Shown: positions 7,839 to 15,095 of the stretch, piece by piece
Layout: each line of letters opens with the position of its first letter
Numbering within the stretch: the stretch's first letter is position 1
Source of the DNA: Spirochaetaceae bacterium
GTDB lineage: Bacteria; Spirochaetota; Spirochaetia; SZUA-6; Bin103
Direction: 5' to 3'
Length of the DNA: 28,464 bases
Assembly: GCA_028818385.1 (NCBI GenBank)
Contig: JAPPNY010000204.1
Coordinates: forward strand, 1 to 28,464
The notes under the pieces: generated by a model
Seen by the model: the letters and a program-made list of their open reading frames with translations, nothing else
What the model was told of the DNA's origin: nothing
Database searches by the model: none
Position numbers and translations under genes: made by a program

Positions 7839-9170
7839 ATGCGGACGCTCCGGTCGGTCCTGAGCAGCCTGGCGCACTCGCCGTTCAAGTCGTCCATCAC
7901 GCTGGCGACGGTGGGGCTGGGCGTGGGCGTCCTGATCTTCGCGCTGTCGATCTCGACCGCCTTCAACCGGCTGATCGCGGAGCACCTGGAACGGAACGGG
8001 CGCGTGGTCATGGTCGCCAATGCGTGGTGGGCCGAGGCAGGTGCCCTGGAGTCCGTCAAGCCGTTCCAGTTCGACGGGCGCGCGCCCGCTGCGCTCCTGC
8101 ACGGCGTGGTGGGCGCACGGGCGGCGAGCCCGGTGACGGAGACGGGTTGGGCGGACTTCCAGACGGAACAGGGCACGTACCAGATCCGGAGCGTGCTGGG
8201 GGTAGGCGAGTCCTACCTGGACGTGATGGGACTCGATCTCGTGATCGGGTCGCCGATCACCGCGGCGACGATGGCCGCCGGGGAACGGCACGCGCTGCTC
8301 AGCGCCACGCTGGCCGAGCTCCTGTTCGGCTCGCCGGTCGAGGCGGTCGGTCAGGCCGTCCGTCCGCCGATGCCCGACGTCTCGATCTCGATTCAGGGAG
8401 GAGAGGATCTCCCCGACGCCGCCATCGCCATGCTGCGCGACCTCCTGTCCCCGCCGTTCACGGTGAGTGGCGTGTTCGCCGACCCCAGCGAGCTGCAGCG
8501 CCGCGCCTACGGGATCGCCGACATGCTGGTGCCGGCGACCGCGACGGTGCCCGGCAAGGCCGTGGACTTCATGGAGGGATTCCTGATGTCGCGCATCGCG
8601 CTGCTCGTGGAGGGGGGTGAGCTCGACACGATCGAGAGCCAGGCGCGCGCCGCGCTGGCGCAGCAGTACGGCGACGACGTGGCCGTGGTGGTGTGGGAAG
8701 GGCAGCCGAGCGGGGCGAGCGCCGACCTGGAGGAGGCTCGATCGACCGTGCGGGCCTTCTCGCTGGTGGTGAACCTGCTCGGTTTCGTGCTGCTGGTCAC
8801 CGGCTGCGTGGGGATCCTCAGCATCATGCTGGTGGAGGTGCTGGGCCGCACCCGCCAGATCGCTATCGCCCGCGCGTTCGGGGCCACGAAGGGCGCGGTG
8901 CTGCGCGAGTTCGTGGCCCGATCGCTCATCATGGTCGGCCTCGCGGCGGTGATCGGCGTCGCTCTGAGCCTGTTCCTTTCCGGTCCGCTCACCGACCTGG
9001 TGGTGCCGATCTTCCGCGGCGTGACCCAGGCCGATCTGGGCGGTAGCGTGATCTCGCCGGCGGCCATGCTGGTCGGGGTTGCGGCCGCGCTTGGCGTGGG
9101 CGGCCTGATGGGAGTCCTGCCGGCGTTCTCGGCACTGGCCACGCCGATCGCCGAGGGGATCCGCGACTGA
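7839..9170 (+). CDS. FtsX/MacB-like ABC permease, type B (B3)
   Basis: Partner of A3, 443 aa from ATG 7839, the longest of the three B permeases. TM1 is at about residues 17-40, the periplasmic core reaches about 300, and the coupling loop is EVLGRTRQIAIARAFGA followed by two more helices and the terminal PIAEGIRD. It is more diverged from B1 and B2 than they are from each other. Its last 85 bases and the following ATPase gene form the left edge of a duplicated segment whose second copy begins near 12569. It ends one base before the convergent ATPase gene, with no visible terminator between them. Confidence 0.85.
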   Translation: MRTLRSVLSSLAHSPFKSSITLATVGLGVGVLIFALSISTAFNRLIAEHLERNGRVVMVANAWWAEAGALESVKPFQFDGRAPAALLHGVVGARAASPVTETGWADFQTEQGTYQIRSVLGVGESYLDVMGLDLVIGSPITAATMAAGERHALLSATLAELLFGSPVEAVGQAVRPPMPDVSISIQGGEDLPDAAIAMLRDLLSPPFTVSGVFADPSELQRRAYGIADMLVPATATVPGKAVDFMEGFLMSRIALLVEGGELDTIESQARAALAQQYGDDVAVVVWEGQPSGASADLEEARSTVRAFSLVVNLLGFVLLVTGCVGILSIMLVEVLGRTRQIAIARAFGATKGAVLREFVARSLIMVGLAAVIGVALSLFLSGPLTDLVVPIFRGVTQADLGGSVISPAAMLVGVAAALGVGGLMGVLPAFSALATPIAEGIRD

Positions 9171-9171
9171 A

Positions 9172-10305
9172 TTACCGGGTCCGCTCGAGCACGTACGTCA
9201 TCAACGACGGGATGCCGGCGACCCAGACGACCGGCGGAAGCTGCCCCGGCGGGCTCCAGATATAGCCTAGCCGATGCAACGCTTCGCGCGCCGCCAGCCG
9301 GTCGGCGGGGTCGGCACCGGTCGTCGCGAGGGCTGTGTCGATGGCGTGATCGGAAGCGGCGGCGCCGGTGCCGGCCTGGAACAGCGGCGCCAGCGCGGCG
9401 GACGCAGGCAGCAGGCCGCGCGTCTCCAGTTCGCGGTAGCGGTCCTGATAGTAGTCCGTGACTCTGGCCGTCACGTCAGGCCGCGCGGCGTCAGCGTGAG
9501 CGGCGGTGAGTCGGGGCGCGCCGGTGGCCAGATGCCGCTTCCACAGGATTTCGCCCCAGAGCTGAATGAAGTACGGATAACGCTGACTCTCTTCGACGAC
9601 GGTGGTGAGCGCGTCGGCGTCAATGCTCACACCGTGGGCCGCCAGCGGCTCGACCAAGGCGGCGCGGCCAGCCGCGTCGCTCAGCAGGCCGATGCCAAGC
9701 CGCCCCTCGCCCAACCGGCTCCAGAACGAGGCGTTCATCGTGCCGAGATGCTCCGGCAGCCCCGGCGTGCCGGCAAGCACCAGCAGGAACGGCGCTTCGT
9801 CGCGCACCTGTTGGCTGGCGTTGAGGAGCGTGCGGCCTACCTCCAGGTCCAGCGTATGCGCCTCGTCGAGCAGTACGGCGAGCGGCTTCCTGCGGCAGCG
9901 AGTCGTCAATTCTTCCCGCAGGTTCCTCGCATTCCCGGACGGCGGCGCCCATTCGACGGAGCCGACGGCCGCCACGCCCACCTTCCGGGGCAGCAGCTTC
10001 GCCATCGTCGACGGGGGCGCCAGCATATCGAGCAGCGCGGTTGGGGTGGTGATGTCGCTCGGGGTCAAGGTGACGACGTCCACATCCGCTTCGTGATCGC
10101 GGCAGGCGCGCTTGAACCAGTTGAGCAGCACGGTCTTGCCGTTGCCGCGCGGTCCCATCAGGGCGACGTTGTGCGGCGGCGAGGTGCCGCCGAGCAGGTC
10201 CGCCAGGCACTGCGTCAGCACCGCCTCCTCGCGCTCGCGCCCGGTGAGCGCCGGCGGCGTGGCGCCGTCGCCGGGCGTGAATACGCGCTGCGCCGGCGCC
10301 GTCAT
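9172..10305 (-). CDS. AAA+ ATPase, ORC/AAA_16-like, copy 1
   Basis: Predicted P-loop ATPase of 377 aa. It has Walker A GPRGNGKT near residue 48, Walker B LAVLLDEAH near 142, a sensor-1-like strand LLVLAGTPGLP, and a C-terminal helical lid with YPYFIQLWGEILW, as in ORC/Cdc6-like and AAA_16/AAA_22 ATPases. I chose the ATG at 10303-10305 because the second copy aligns from there; the frame is open for 32 more codons without similarity. There is no Shine-Dalgarno, but a -10-like TATACA sits 8 bases upstream in both copies. It is convergent with B3. Function is unknown; proximity to transporters in both copies suggests, but does not show, a link. It has no ABC signature motif, so it is not the missing ABC subunit. 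Confidence 0.75.
   Translation of the reverse strand: MTAPAQRVFTPGDGATPPALTGREREEAVLTQCLADLLGGTSPPHNVALMGPRGNGKTVLLNWFKRACRDHEADVDVVTLTPSDITTPTALLDMLAPPSTMAKLLPRKVGVAAVGSVEWAPPSGNARNLREELTTRCRRKPLAVLLDEAHTLDLEVGRTLLNASQQVRDEAPFLLVLAGTPGLPEHLGTMNASFWSRLGEGRLGIGLLSDAAGRAALVEPLAAHGVSIDADALTTVVEESQRYPYFIQLWGEILWKRHLATGAPRLTAAHADAARPDVTARVTDYYQDRYRELETRGLLPASAALAPLFQAGTGAAASDHAIDTALATTGADPADRLAAREALHRLGYIWSPPGQLPPVVWVAGIPSLMTYVLERTR
9185..10226. repeat. Direct repeat copy 1: identical tract in ATPase gene
   Basis: This stretch reads as identical to 12671-13712 (offset 3,486) in the lines I compared across it. It is bounded by a mismatch at 9184/12670 on one side and by several mismatches from 10227/13713 on the other. 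The homologous DNA outside the tract, both permease tail and ATPase 5' end, is clearly more diverged. The tract therefore covers nearly the whole ATPase gene except its first about 26 codons. Confidence 0.85.
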
Positions 10306-10313
10306 GCCGACAA

Positions 10314-10340
10314 TGTATACCGGCGCCGTGCTGCCAGCAA
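10314..10340 (-). promoter_or_regulatory. Putative promoter of ATPase copy 1, possibly leaderless
   Basis: Read on the minus strand, TTGCTG (10335-10340) and TATACA (10314-10319) are spaced 15 bp, and the ATG begins 8 bases after the -10 box. The second ATPase copy keeps TTGCCG, the 15-bp spacer and TATACG although the surrounding bases have diverged. No ribosome binding site fits in the gap, so the message may be leaderless. Confidence 0.4.
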
Positions 10341-10493
10341 ATCGGAGGGCGCCGGGACAGCGATGCCTGCGACGCGCCCCGGAACTGCACGGCGGGCGCA
10401 CGCTACCGCCTGCGATGGCAGGCAGGATGACGACAACGACCTCGCAGCATGCGCTTCGGCGCCGGCAGCGCGTTCGGGCTCGCGTGACCGGCG

Positions 10494-10584
10494 ATGAAGA
10501 TCACCTCGGTCCGCGTCCTGCACATCGACCGCTACCTGTATGCTCTCTCGTGGACACCGGCGCCGGCATCACCGGCCTGGGCGG
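10494..10584 (+). pseudogene. Truncated 5' end of an enolase-superfamily gene
   Basis: ATG 10494 begins MKITSVRVLHIDRYLYAL, matching the start of the intact enolase at 13949 (MKITAVRVLHIDRYLYAL). A 2-base insertion (TC, near 10547) then shifts the frame. After restoring the frame, VDTGAGITGLG follows and the similarity stops at about 10584. The remaining 350 codons are missing and are replaced by the beta-propeller gene on the other strand. This is the right-hand scar of duplicated unit 1. Cut off, frameshifted and overlapped, it is surely not functional. Confidence 0.8.
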
Positions 10585-12537
10585 GGTGCTGGCCAGAATC
10601 GTCCCGTTCCAGCCGACCGCAACGAAACGCCCTCCTCCCCAGGCAGCGGCATGCAGCGGGTCCCTGGTGACGCGGTCGCGTACTTCCTCCCAATGAACGC
10701 CGTCGCGGCTCTGCAGGATGAGGCCATGGTCGCTGACCGCGATGAACCACTCGCCACCCCAGGCGATATCGGTCAGGAGATCCCAGGTGTCAATGCCGCT
10801 CGCCTTGTGCCACCGGATCCCGTCGCTGCTGTGCAGAATGTCGCTGTGATCGCCGATGGCCGCGGCGCGTCCGTTCCCCCAGGCGATGGAATTGAGCCAG
10901 TGGGATGCCGCGCGGGTGCTCGTTCTCTCCCAGCGAATGCCGTCCGCGCTGTGCATGACCAGGACGACCGAATTGCTGACGTGCTCGTTGACCGGCACCG
11001 ATCCCTCGCCGACCGCTAGGAAACGTTCGCCGCTCCAGACGACCGCATGGGGGATGTCCCAGGCGCCGAGCTCGATGTTCGCCTTCTCCCAGCGATCCCC
11101 GTCCGTGCTGTGCAGGACATGGCCGGGTCCGACCGCGACGAACCGCCCGTTCCCCCACGCCACGTCATTGAGCCACGTGCACGACTCTACTTTCAGGCTC
11201 GCATCGATCCAGCGATCTCCGTCGCGGCTGTGCACGATCGCGCCACCCCTCCCGACGGCGACGAATCGCGTGCCGCCCCAGGCCACACCGGTGAGCGTAT
11301 CGGAGGTCGCGCCGCCGCTGGCCGTGCGCCAGTCGGTGCCGTCGTCGCTGTGGACGATCTCACCGTGATGCCCGACGGCGACGAACCGGTCACCGCTCCA
11401 CGCGACGTCCCGAAGTGCGGGGAGGAAGTTGGCAGCAGGGCTCCCGCTGGCTGCCACCCAGCGGTCTCCATCATCGCTGTGCGCGATGACGCCGTCACTT
11501 CCGACCGCGACGAATCGGCCCCCTCCCCACGCGAGTCCCGATACATGCACGCGCCGCGCGTTGTCGAGGGAGCCGCTTGCGCGCTGCCAATGATCCCCCT
11601 CGCTGCTGTGCAGGAACTCCCGAGTGGTCGCGACCGCCACGAATCGCGCGCCGCTCCACGCGACCTGGCTGAGAACGCCGGCCGGAGCAGTGTCGTGCGC
11701 CTTCTCCCAGCGGATTCCATCGCGGCTGTGGACGATCACGCCGCTGCTGTCCCCGACTGCGACGAATCGTTCGCCACTCCAGGTGACGTCATGCCACGCT
11801 ACCCATACGCCGAGATCGACAGCACCGCTCGCGGGCTCCCAGTAGTCCCCGTCGTCACTGTGCACGATCAGCCCGCCTTCCCCGCCGACCGCGACGAACC
11901 GTTCGCCGCTCCAGGCGACACTGTACAGGTGAAGGTGTTCTCCCACGACCTCGATGCGGTCGCCTTTCCAGCTCGCGCTGTCGCCGGCTGTCTCCCAGCG
12001 ATCCCCGTCGCTGCTGTGTGCGATCAGGGCGTCATCCCCTACGGCCACAAACCGGTCACCGTTCCAGACCACATCCGACCATCTGTGCCATGCGCCGGCA
12101 TCGAGGGCACCGTTCGACGGCTCCCAGCGGTCTCCATCTCTGCTATGCACCACCGTGCCTGCATCGCCGACCGCCACGAAGCGGTCTCCGTTCCAGGCCA
12201 CGCCAGACAGGCCGGACCGGGTCGCGCTGTCGGTGGCTATCTCCCAGCGATCCCCGCCGCGGCTGTGCAGGATCACGCCGTCCGATCCGACCGCCACGAA
12301 GCGTTCGCCTCCCCAGGTGATCGCGTGCAGTGAGTACCGGGTGGTTCCCGCGGGGGACACGGGGCCGTCGCCCCCGCGTACCAGGCTCCACGCTTGACTC
12401 TGCTCCGACACGATCTTATCGGTCGGCGGTTCGTCCGCCTGCGGCTTCGCGCATGAGAGCAGAGCGACAGCCAGTATCGGCAGCAGCCTGGCGGCTCCTG
12501 CGCCGAGGAGTACTCGTCGTCGCGCGAGTCGATCCAT
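10501..12537 (-). CDS. 14-repeat beta-propeller lipoprotein (BNR/Ycf48-like repeats)
   Basis: From ATG 12537 the product is 678 aa; other starts at 12546 and a GTG at 12561 are possible. The N-terminus MDRLARRRVLLGAGAARLLP is followed by a hydrophobic run ending LLSC, a lipobox, so the protein is probably lipid-anchored outside the cytoplasm. The rest is 14 repeats of about 40-48 residues with the core W-x-G-x-R-F-V-A-V-G and then H-S-x-D-G-x-x-W, like BNR/photosystem-assembly-factor propellers; 14 could fold as two seven-bladed propellers. Repeat 11 carries a longer loop. The last about 29 residues (from STPPRPVMPAPVSTRE) are encoded antisense to the enolase remnant, so the native end was lost or altered. 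There is only about 31 bp between the start and the permease scar, hence no native promoter is evident. Ligand unknown. Confidence 0.72.
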   Translation of the reverse strand: MDRLARRRVLLGAGAARLLPILAVALLSCAKPQADEPPTDKIVSEQSQAWSLVRGGDGPVSPAGTTRYSLHAITWGGERFVAVGSDGVILHSRGGDRWEIATDSATRSGLSGVAWNGDRFVAVGDAGTVVHSRDGDRWEPSNGALDAGAWHRWSDVVWNGDRFVAVGDDALIAHSSDGDRWETAGDSASWKGDRIEVVGEHLHLYSVAWSGERFVAVGGEGGLIVHSDDGDYWEPASGAVDLGVWVAWHDVTWSGERFVAVGDSSGVIVHSRDGIRWEKAHDTAPAGVLSQVAWSGARFVAVATTREFLHSSEGDHWQRASGSLDNARRVHVSGLAWGGGRFVAVGSDGVIAHSDDGDRWVAASGSPAANFLPALRDVAWSGDRFVAVGHHGEIVHSDDGTDWRTASGGATSDTLTGVAWGGTRFVAVGRGGAIVHSRDGDRWIDASLKVESCTWLNDVAWGNGRFVAVGPGHVLHSTDGDRWEKANIELGAWDIPHAVVWSGERFLAVGEGSVPVNEHVSNSVVLVMHSADGIRWERTSTRAASHWLNSIAWGNGRAAAIGDHSDILHSSDGIRWHKASGIDTWDLLTDIAWGGEWFIAVSDHGLILQSRDGVHWEEVRDRVTRDPLHAAAWGGGRFVAVGWNGTILASTPPRPVMPAPVSTREHTGSGRCAGRGPR

Positions 12538-12568
12538 GCCTCTCATTCTGCAAGAATCCACTCATCCC

Positions 12569-12656
12569 GGCTGCGCTGGGCGTCGGCGGGTTGATGGGAG
12601 TCCTGCCGGTGTTCTCGGCGCTGGCGACGCCGATCGCCGAAGGGATCCGCGACTGA
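12569..12656 (+). pseudogene. Truncated 3' end of a type-B permease
   Basis: The frame ALGVGGLMGVLPVFSALATP continuing to IAEGIRD and the stop at 12654-12656 matches the last 27 or so residues of B3, with several silent DNA differences and one Ala-to-Val change. Everything upstream is missing; similarity starts at about 12569. It is followed one base later by the convergent ATPase copy 2, exactly as B3 is by copy 1. It marks the left scar of duplicated unit 2 and shows that a fourth B permease once stood here. Confidence 0.85.
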
Positions 12657-12657
12657 A

Positions 12658-13791
12658 TTACCGGGTCCGGTCGAGCACGTACGTCATCAACGACGGGATG
12701 CCGGCGACCCAGACGACCGGCGGAAGCTGCCCCGGCGGGCTCCAGATATAGCCTAGCCGATGCAACGCTTCGCGCGCCGCCAGCCGGTCGGCGGGGTCGG
12801 CACCGGTCGTCGCGAGGGCTGTGTCGATGGCGTGATCGGAAGCGGCGGCGCCGGTGCCGGCCTGGAACAGCGGCGCCAGCGCGGCGGACGCAGGCAGCAG
12901 GCCGCGCGTCTCCAGTTCGCGGTAGCGGTCCTGATAGTAGTCCGTGACTCTGGCCGTCACGTCAGGCCGCGCGGCGTCAGCGTGAGCGGCGGTGAGTCGG
13001 GGCGCGCCGGTGGCCAGATGCCGCTTCCACAGGATTTCGCCCCAGAGCTGAATGAAGTACGGATAACGCTGACTCTCTTCGACGACGGTGGTGAGCGCGT
13101 CGGCGTCAATGCTCACACCGTGGGCCGCCAGCGGCTCGACCAAGGCGGCGCGGCCAGCCGCGTCGCTCAGCAGGCCGATGCCAAGCCGCCCCTCGCCCAA
13201 CCGGCTCCAGAACGAGGCGTTCATCGTGCCGAGATGCTCCGGCAGCCCCGGCGTGCCGGCAAGCACCAGCAGGAACGGCGCTTCGTCGCGCACCTGTTGG
13301 CTGGCGTTGAGGAGCGTGCGGCCTACCTCCAGGTCCAGCGTATGCGCCTCGTCGAGCAGTACGGCGAGCGGCTTCCTGCGGCAGCGAGTCGTCAATTCTT
13401 CCCGCAGGTTCCTCGCATTCCCGGACGGCGGCGCCCATTCGACGGAGCCGACGGCCGCCACGCCCACCTTCCGGGGCAGCAGCTTCGCCATCGTCGACGG
13501 GGGCGCCAGCATATCGAGCAGCGCGGTTGGGGTGGTGATGTCGCTCGGGGTCAAGGTGACGACGTCCACATCCGCTTCGTGATCGCGGCAGGCGCGCTTG
13601 AACCAGTTGAGCAGCACGGTCTTGCCGTTGCCGCGCGGTCCCATCAGGGCGACGTTGTGCGGCGGCGAGGTGCCGCCGAGCAGGTCCGCCAGGCACTGCG
13701 TCAGCACCGCCTGCTCGTGCTCGCGCCCGGTGAGTGCCGGCGGAGTGGCGCCCGTCCCGGGGGTGAAGACGCGCTGCACCGTCGCCATCAT
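12658..13791 (-). CDS. AAA+ ATPase, ORC/AAA_16-like, copy 2
   Basis: Same 377-aa ATPase as copy 1, with Walker A GPRGNGKT and Walker B LAVLLDEAH. The protein differs only in the first about 26 residues (MMATVQRVFTPGTG against MTAPAQRVFTPGDG; REHEQ against REREE) and near the end (LDRTR against LERTR). The start is one of two adjacent ATGs at 13791 and 13788. It lies convergent to a permease-B tail and divergent from the intact enolase gene, which probably reflects the ancestral order permease B, ATPase, enolase. The identical core makes the two copies functionally redundant, and a natural substrate for recombination or assembly collapse. Confidence 0.75.
   Translation of the reverse strand: MMATVQRVFTPGTGATPPALTGREHEQAVLTQCLADLLGGTSPPHNVALMGPRGNGKTVLLNWFKRACRDHEADVDVVTLTPSDITTPTALLDMLAPPSTMAKLLPRKVGVAAVGSVEWAPPSGNARNLREELTTRCRRKPLAVLLDEAHTLDLEVGRTLLNASQQVRDEAPFLLVLAGTPGLPEHLGTMNASFWSRLGEGRLGIGLLSDAAGRAALVEPLAAHGVSIDADALTTVVEESQRYPYFIQLWGEILWKRHLATGAPRLTAAHADAARPDVTARVTDYYQDRYRELETRGLLPASAALAPLFQAGTGAAASDHAIDTALATTGADPADRLAAREALHRLGYIWSPPGQLPPVVWVAGIPSLMTYVLDRTR
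12671..13712. repeat. Direct repeat copy 2: identical tract in ATPase gene
   Basis: Second copy of the 1,042-bp tract described at 9185-10226. Both copies have the same orientation, so homologous recombination between them would delete 3,486 bp including the propeller gene. Confidence 0.85.
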
Positions 13792-13801
13792 GCCGACAAA
13801 A

Positions 13802-13828
13802 CGTATACCGGCGCCCCGCCACCGGCAA
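13802..13828 (-). promoter_or_regulatory. Putative promoter of ATPase copy 2
   Basis: On the minus strand, TTGCCG (13823-13828), a 15-bp spacer and TATACG (13802-13807) precede the first ATG by 10 bases. The arrangement is shared with copy 1 across otherwise diverged sequence, which supports a real promoter. The remainder of 13829-13948, up to the enolase start, shows no other gene; the divergent enolase promoter should lie there but I see no clear box. Confidence 0.4.
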
Positions 13829-13948
13829 TCGAGGGCGCCGGACCCTATCAGCGGCTCGCGCGGCCCCGGGACTGGACGCCGGGCGCACGTGACCGTCTAC
13901 TATTGCATGCAGGAAGACGCAACAACTGCGTCCCAGGACTGAAAGCAG

Positions 13949-15088
13949 ATGAAGATCACCGCCGTTCGCGTGCTGCACATCGACCGCTACCTGTACGCCC
14001 TCGTGGACACCGACGCCGGGATCACCGGTTTGGGCGAGTCGGGCACCTGGGGCTATCTGGAGGCATCCGGGGCGGTCATCGAGCGCTGGCGGGAGTACCT
14101 GATCAGCCAGGACCCGCTTCGGATCGAGCACCACTGGCAGTACCTGTATCGATCCATGCACTTCCGCGGGGCGGCGGTCATGGGCGCCCTGAGCGCCATC
14201 GACATCGCGCTGTGGGACATCGCCGGCAAGCACTTCGGCGTGCCCGTGCATCAACTGCTGGGCGGCCGCTGCCGGGACCGGACACGGGTCTACTACCACG
14301 TGTTCGGCGAGACGCGGGAGGAACTGGTGAGCGCCTGCGTGTCGGCCAAGGAGCGCGGCTTCACCGCCGTCGGCCACCTGTCGCCCTTCTACGACGTGCC
14401 GCGCGAGAAGCCGTATGCGCCTGGCACCCATGCCGCCAAGATGGCCGACGCCATCGAGACCGTGGCGCGCTGCCGGGAAGCAGTCGGAATCGAGGTGGAC
14501 CTGTGCGTCGAGATCCATCGCCGCCTCACGCCTTCGGAGGCGGTCGTGTTCGCCGACGCGATCGAGGGCTACCACCCGCTGTTCTACGAGGATCCGGTCA
14601 CGCCCGACAACCTCGACGAGATGGTCGAAGTGGCCCGCCGCGTGAACATCCCCATTGCCACCGGCGAGCGGCTGCACAGCATCTGGGAGTTCCAGGCGCT
14701 GCTGCAGCGCGGCGCCGTGCAGTTCGCGCGGGTGGACGTCTGCATGGTCGGCGGCATCAGCCACGCCCGCAAGATCGCCGCCCTGGCCGAGGCGTTCCAC
14801 GTGCAGGTGGTGCCGCACAATCCGCTGAGCCCGGTCAGCACCGCCGTGTGCGTGCAGCTTGCCGCCTCGATCCCGAACTTCGCGATCCAGGAGCTGCCGA
14901 CCAGCGAGGAGCAGTCTCCCAAGCGCGACATCGTCACGCAGCCGCTCACGGTCCGCGACGGCTACCTGCTGGTTCCCGGCGGACCGGGCATCGGCATCGA
15001 TCTGGCACCGGGAGCCGAGCGGATTCCGCCGCGCCCGCGGCCGTTCGTGACCCGCTTGCACGAGGACGGATCGGTCGTGGACGATTGA
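13949..15088 (+). CDS. Enolase-superfamily sugar-acid dehydratase (galactonate/mannonate dehydratase-like)
   Basis: Intact 379-aa member of the mandelate racemase/muconate lactonizing group. The N-terminal capping domain (MKITAVRVLHIDRYLYALVD) is followed by a TIM-barrel. Metal and catalytic positions are visible: VEIHRR near residue 186 (acid plus His, like the D-x-H of GalD enzymes), YEDPV near 213, TGERL near 237 and the C-terminal PHNPLSPV near 288. The arrangement with His after the first ligand and HNPLxP at the end is that of galactonate and mannonate dehydratases, which convert aldonic acids to 2-keto-3-deoxy acids. Substrate cannot be fixed. It is followed after 7 bp by a PhyH dioxygenase. 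A truncated paralogous 5' end is at 10494. Confidence 0.82.
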   Translation: MKITAVRVLHIDRYLYALVDTDAGITGLGESGTWGYLEASGAVIERWREYLISQDPLRIEHHWQYLYRSMHFRGAAVMGALSAIDIALWDIAGKHFGVPVHQLLGGRCRDRTRVYYHVFGETREELVSACVSAKERGFTAVGHLSPFYDVPREKPYAPGTHAAKMADAIETVARCREAVGIEVDLCVEIHRRLTPSEAVVFADAIEGYHPLFYEDPVTPDNLDEMVEVARRVNIPIATGERLHSIWEFQALLQRGAVQFARVDVCMVGGISHARKIAALAEAFHVQVVPHNPLSPVSTAVCVQLAASIPNFAIQELPTSEEQSPKRDIVTQPLTVRDGYLLVPGGPGIGIDLAPGAERIPPRPRPFVTRLHEDGSVVDD

Positions 15089-15095
15089 GGACGCC

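Noticed and set aside
9172..10305. AAA+ ATPase as a transposition ATPase (IstB/TnsC-like) or as the missing ABC subunit
   Set aside because: No transposase or terminal repeats are adjacent, and it lacks the ABC signature and Q-loop context; it looks ORC/AAA_16-like.
10590..12420. Regularly spaced similar DNA units resembling a CRISPR-like array
   Set aside because: The period (about 120-150 bp) and conservation follow the protein repeats of the propeller; there are no short identical repeats with unique spacers.
10494..12656. Propeller cassette as an insertion sequence or integron-like element
   Set aside because: I found no transposase, integrase, terminal inverted repeats or obvious target-site duplication at the two junctions.
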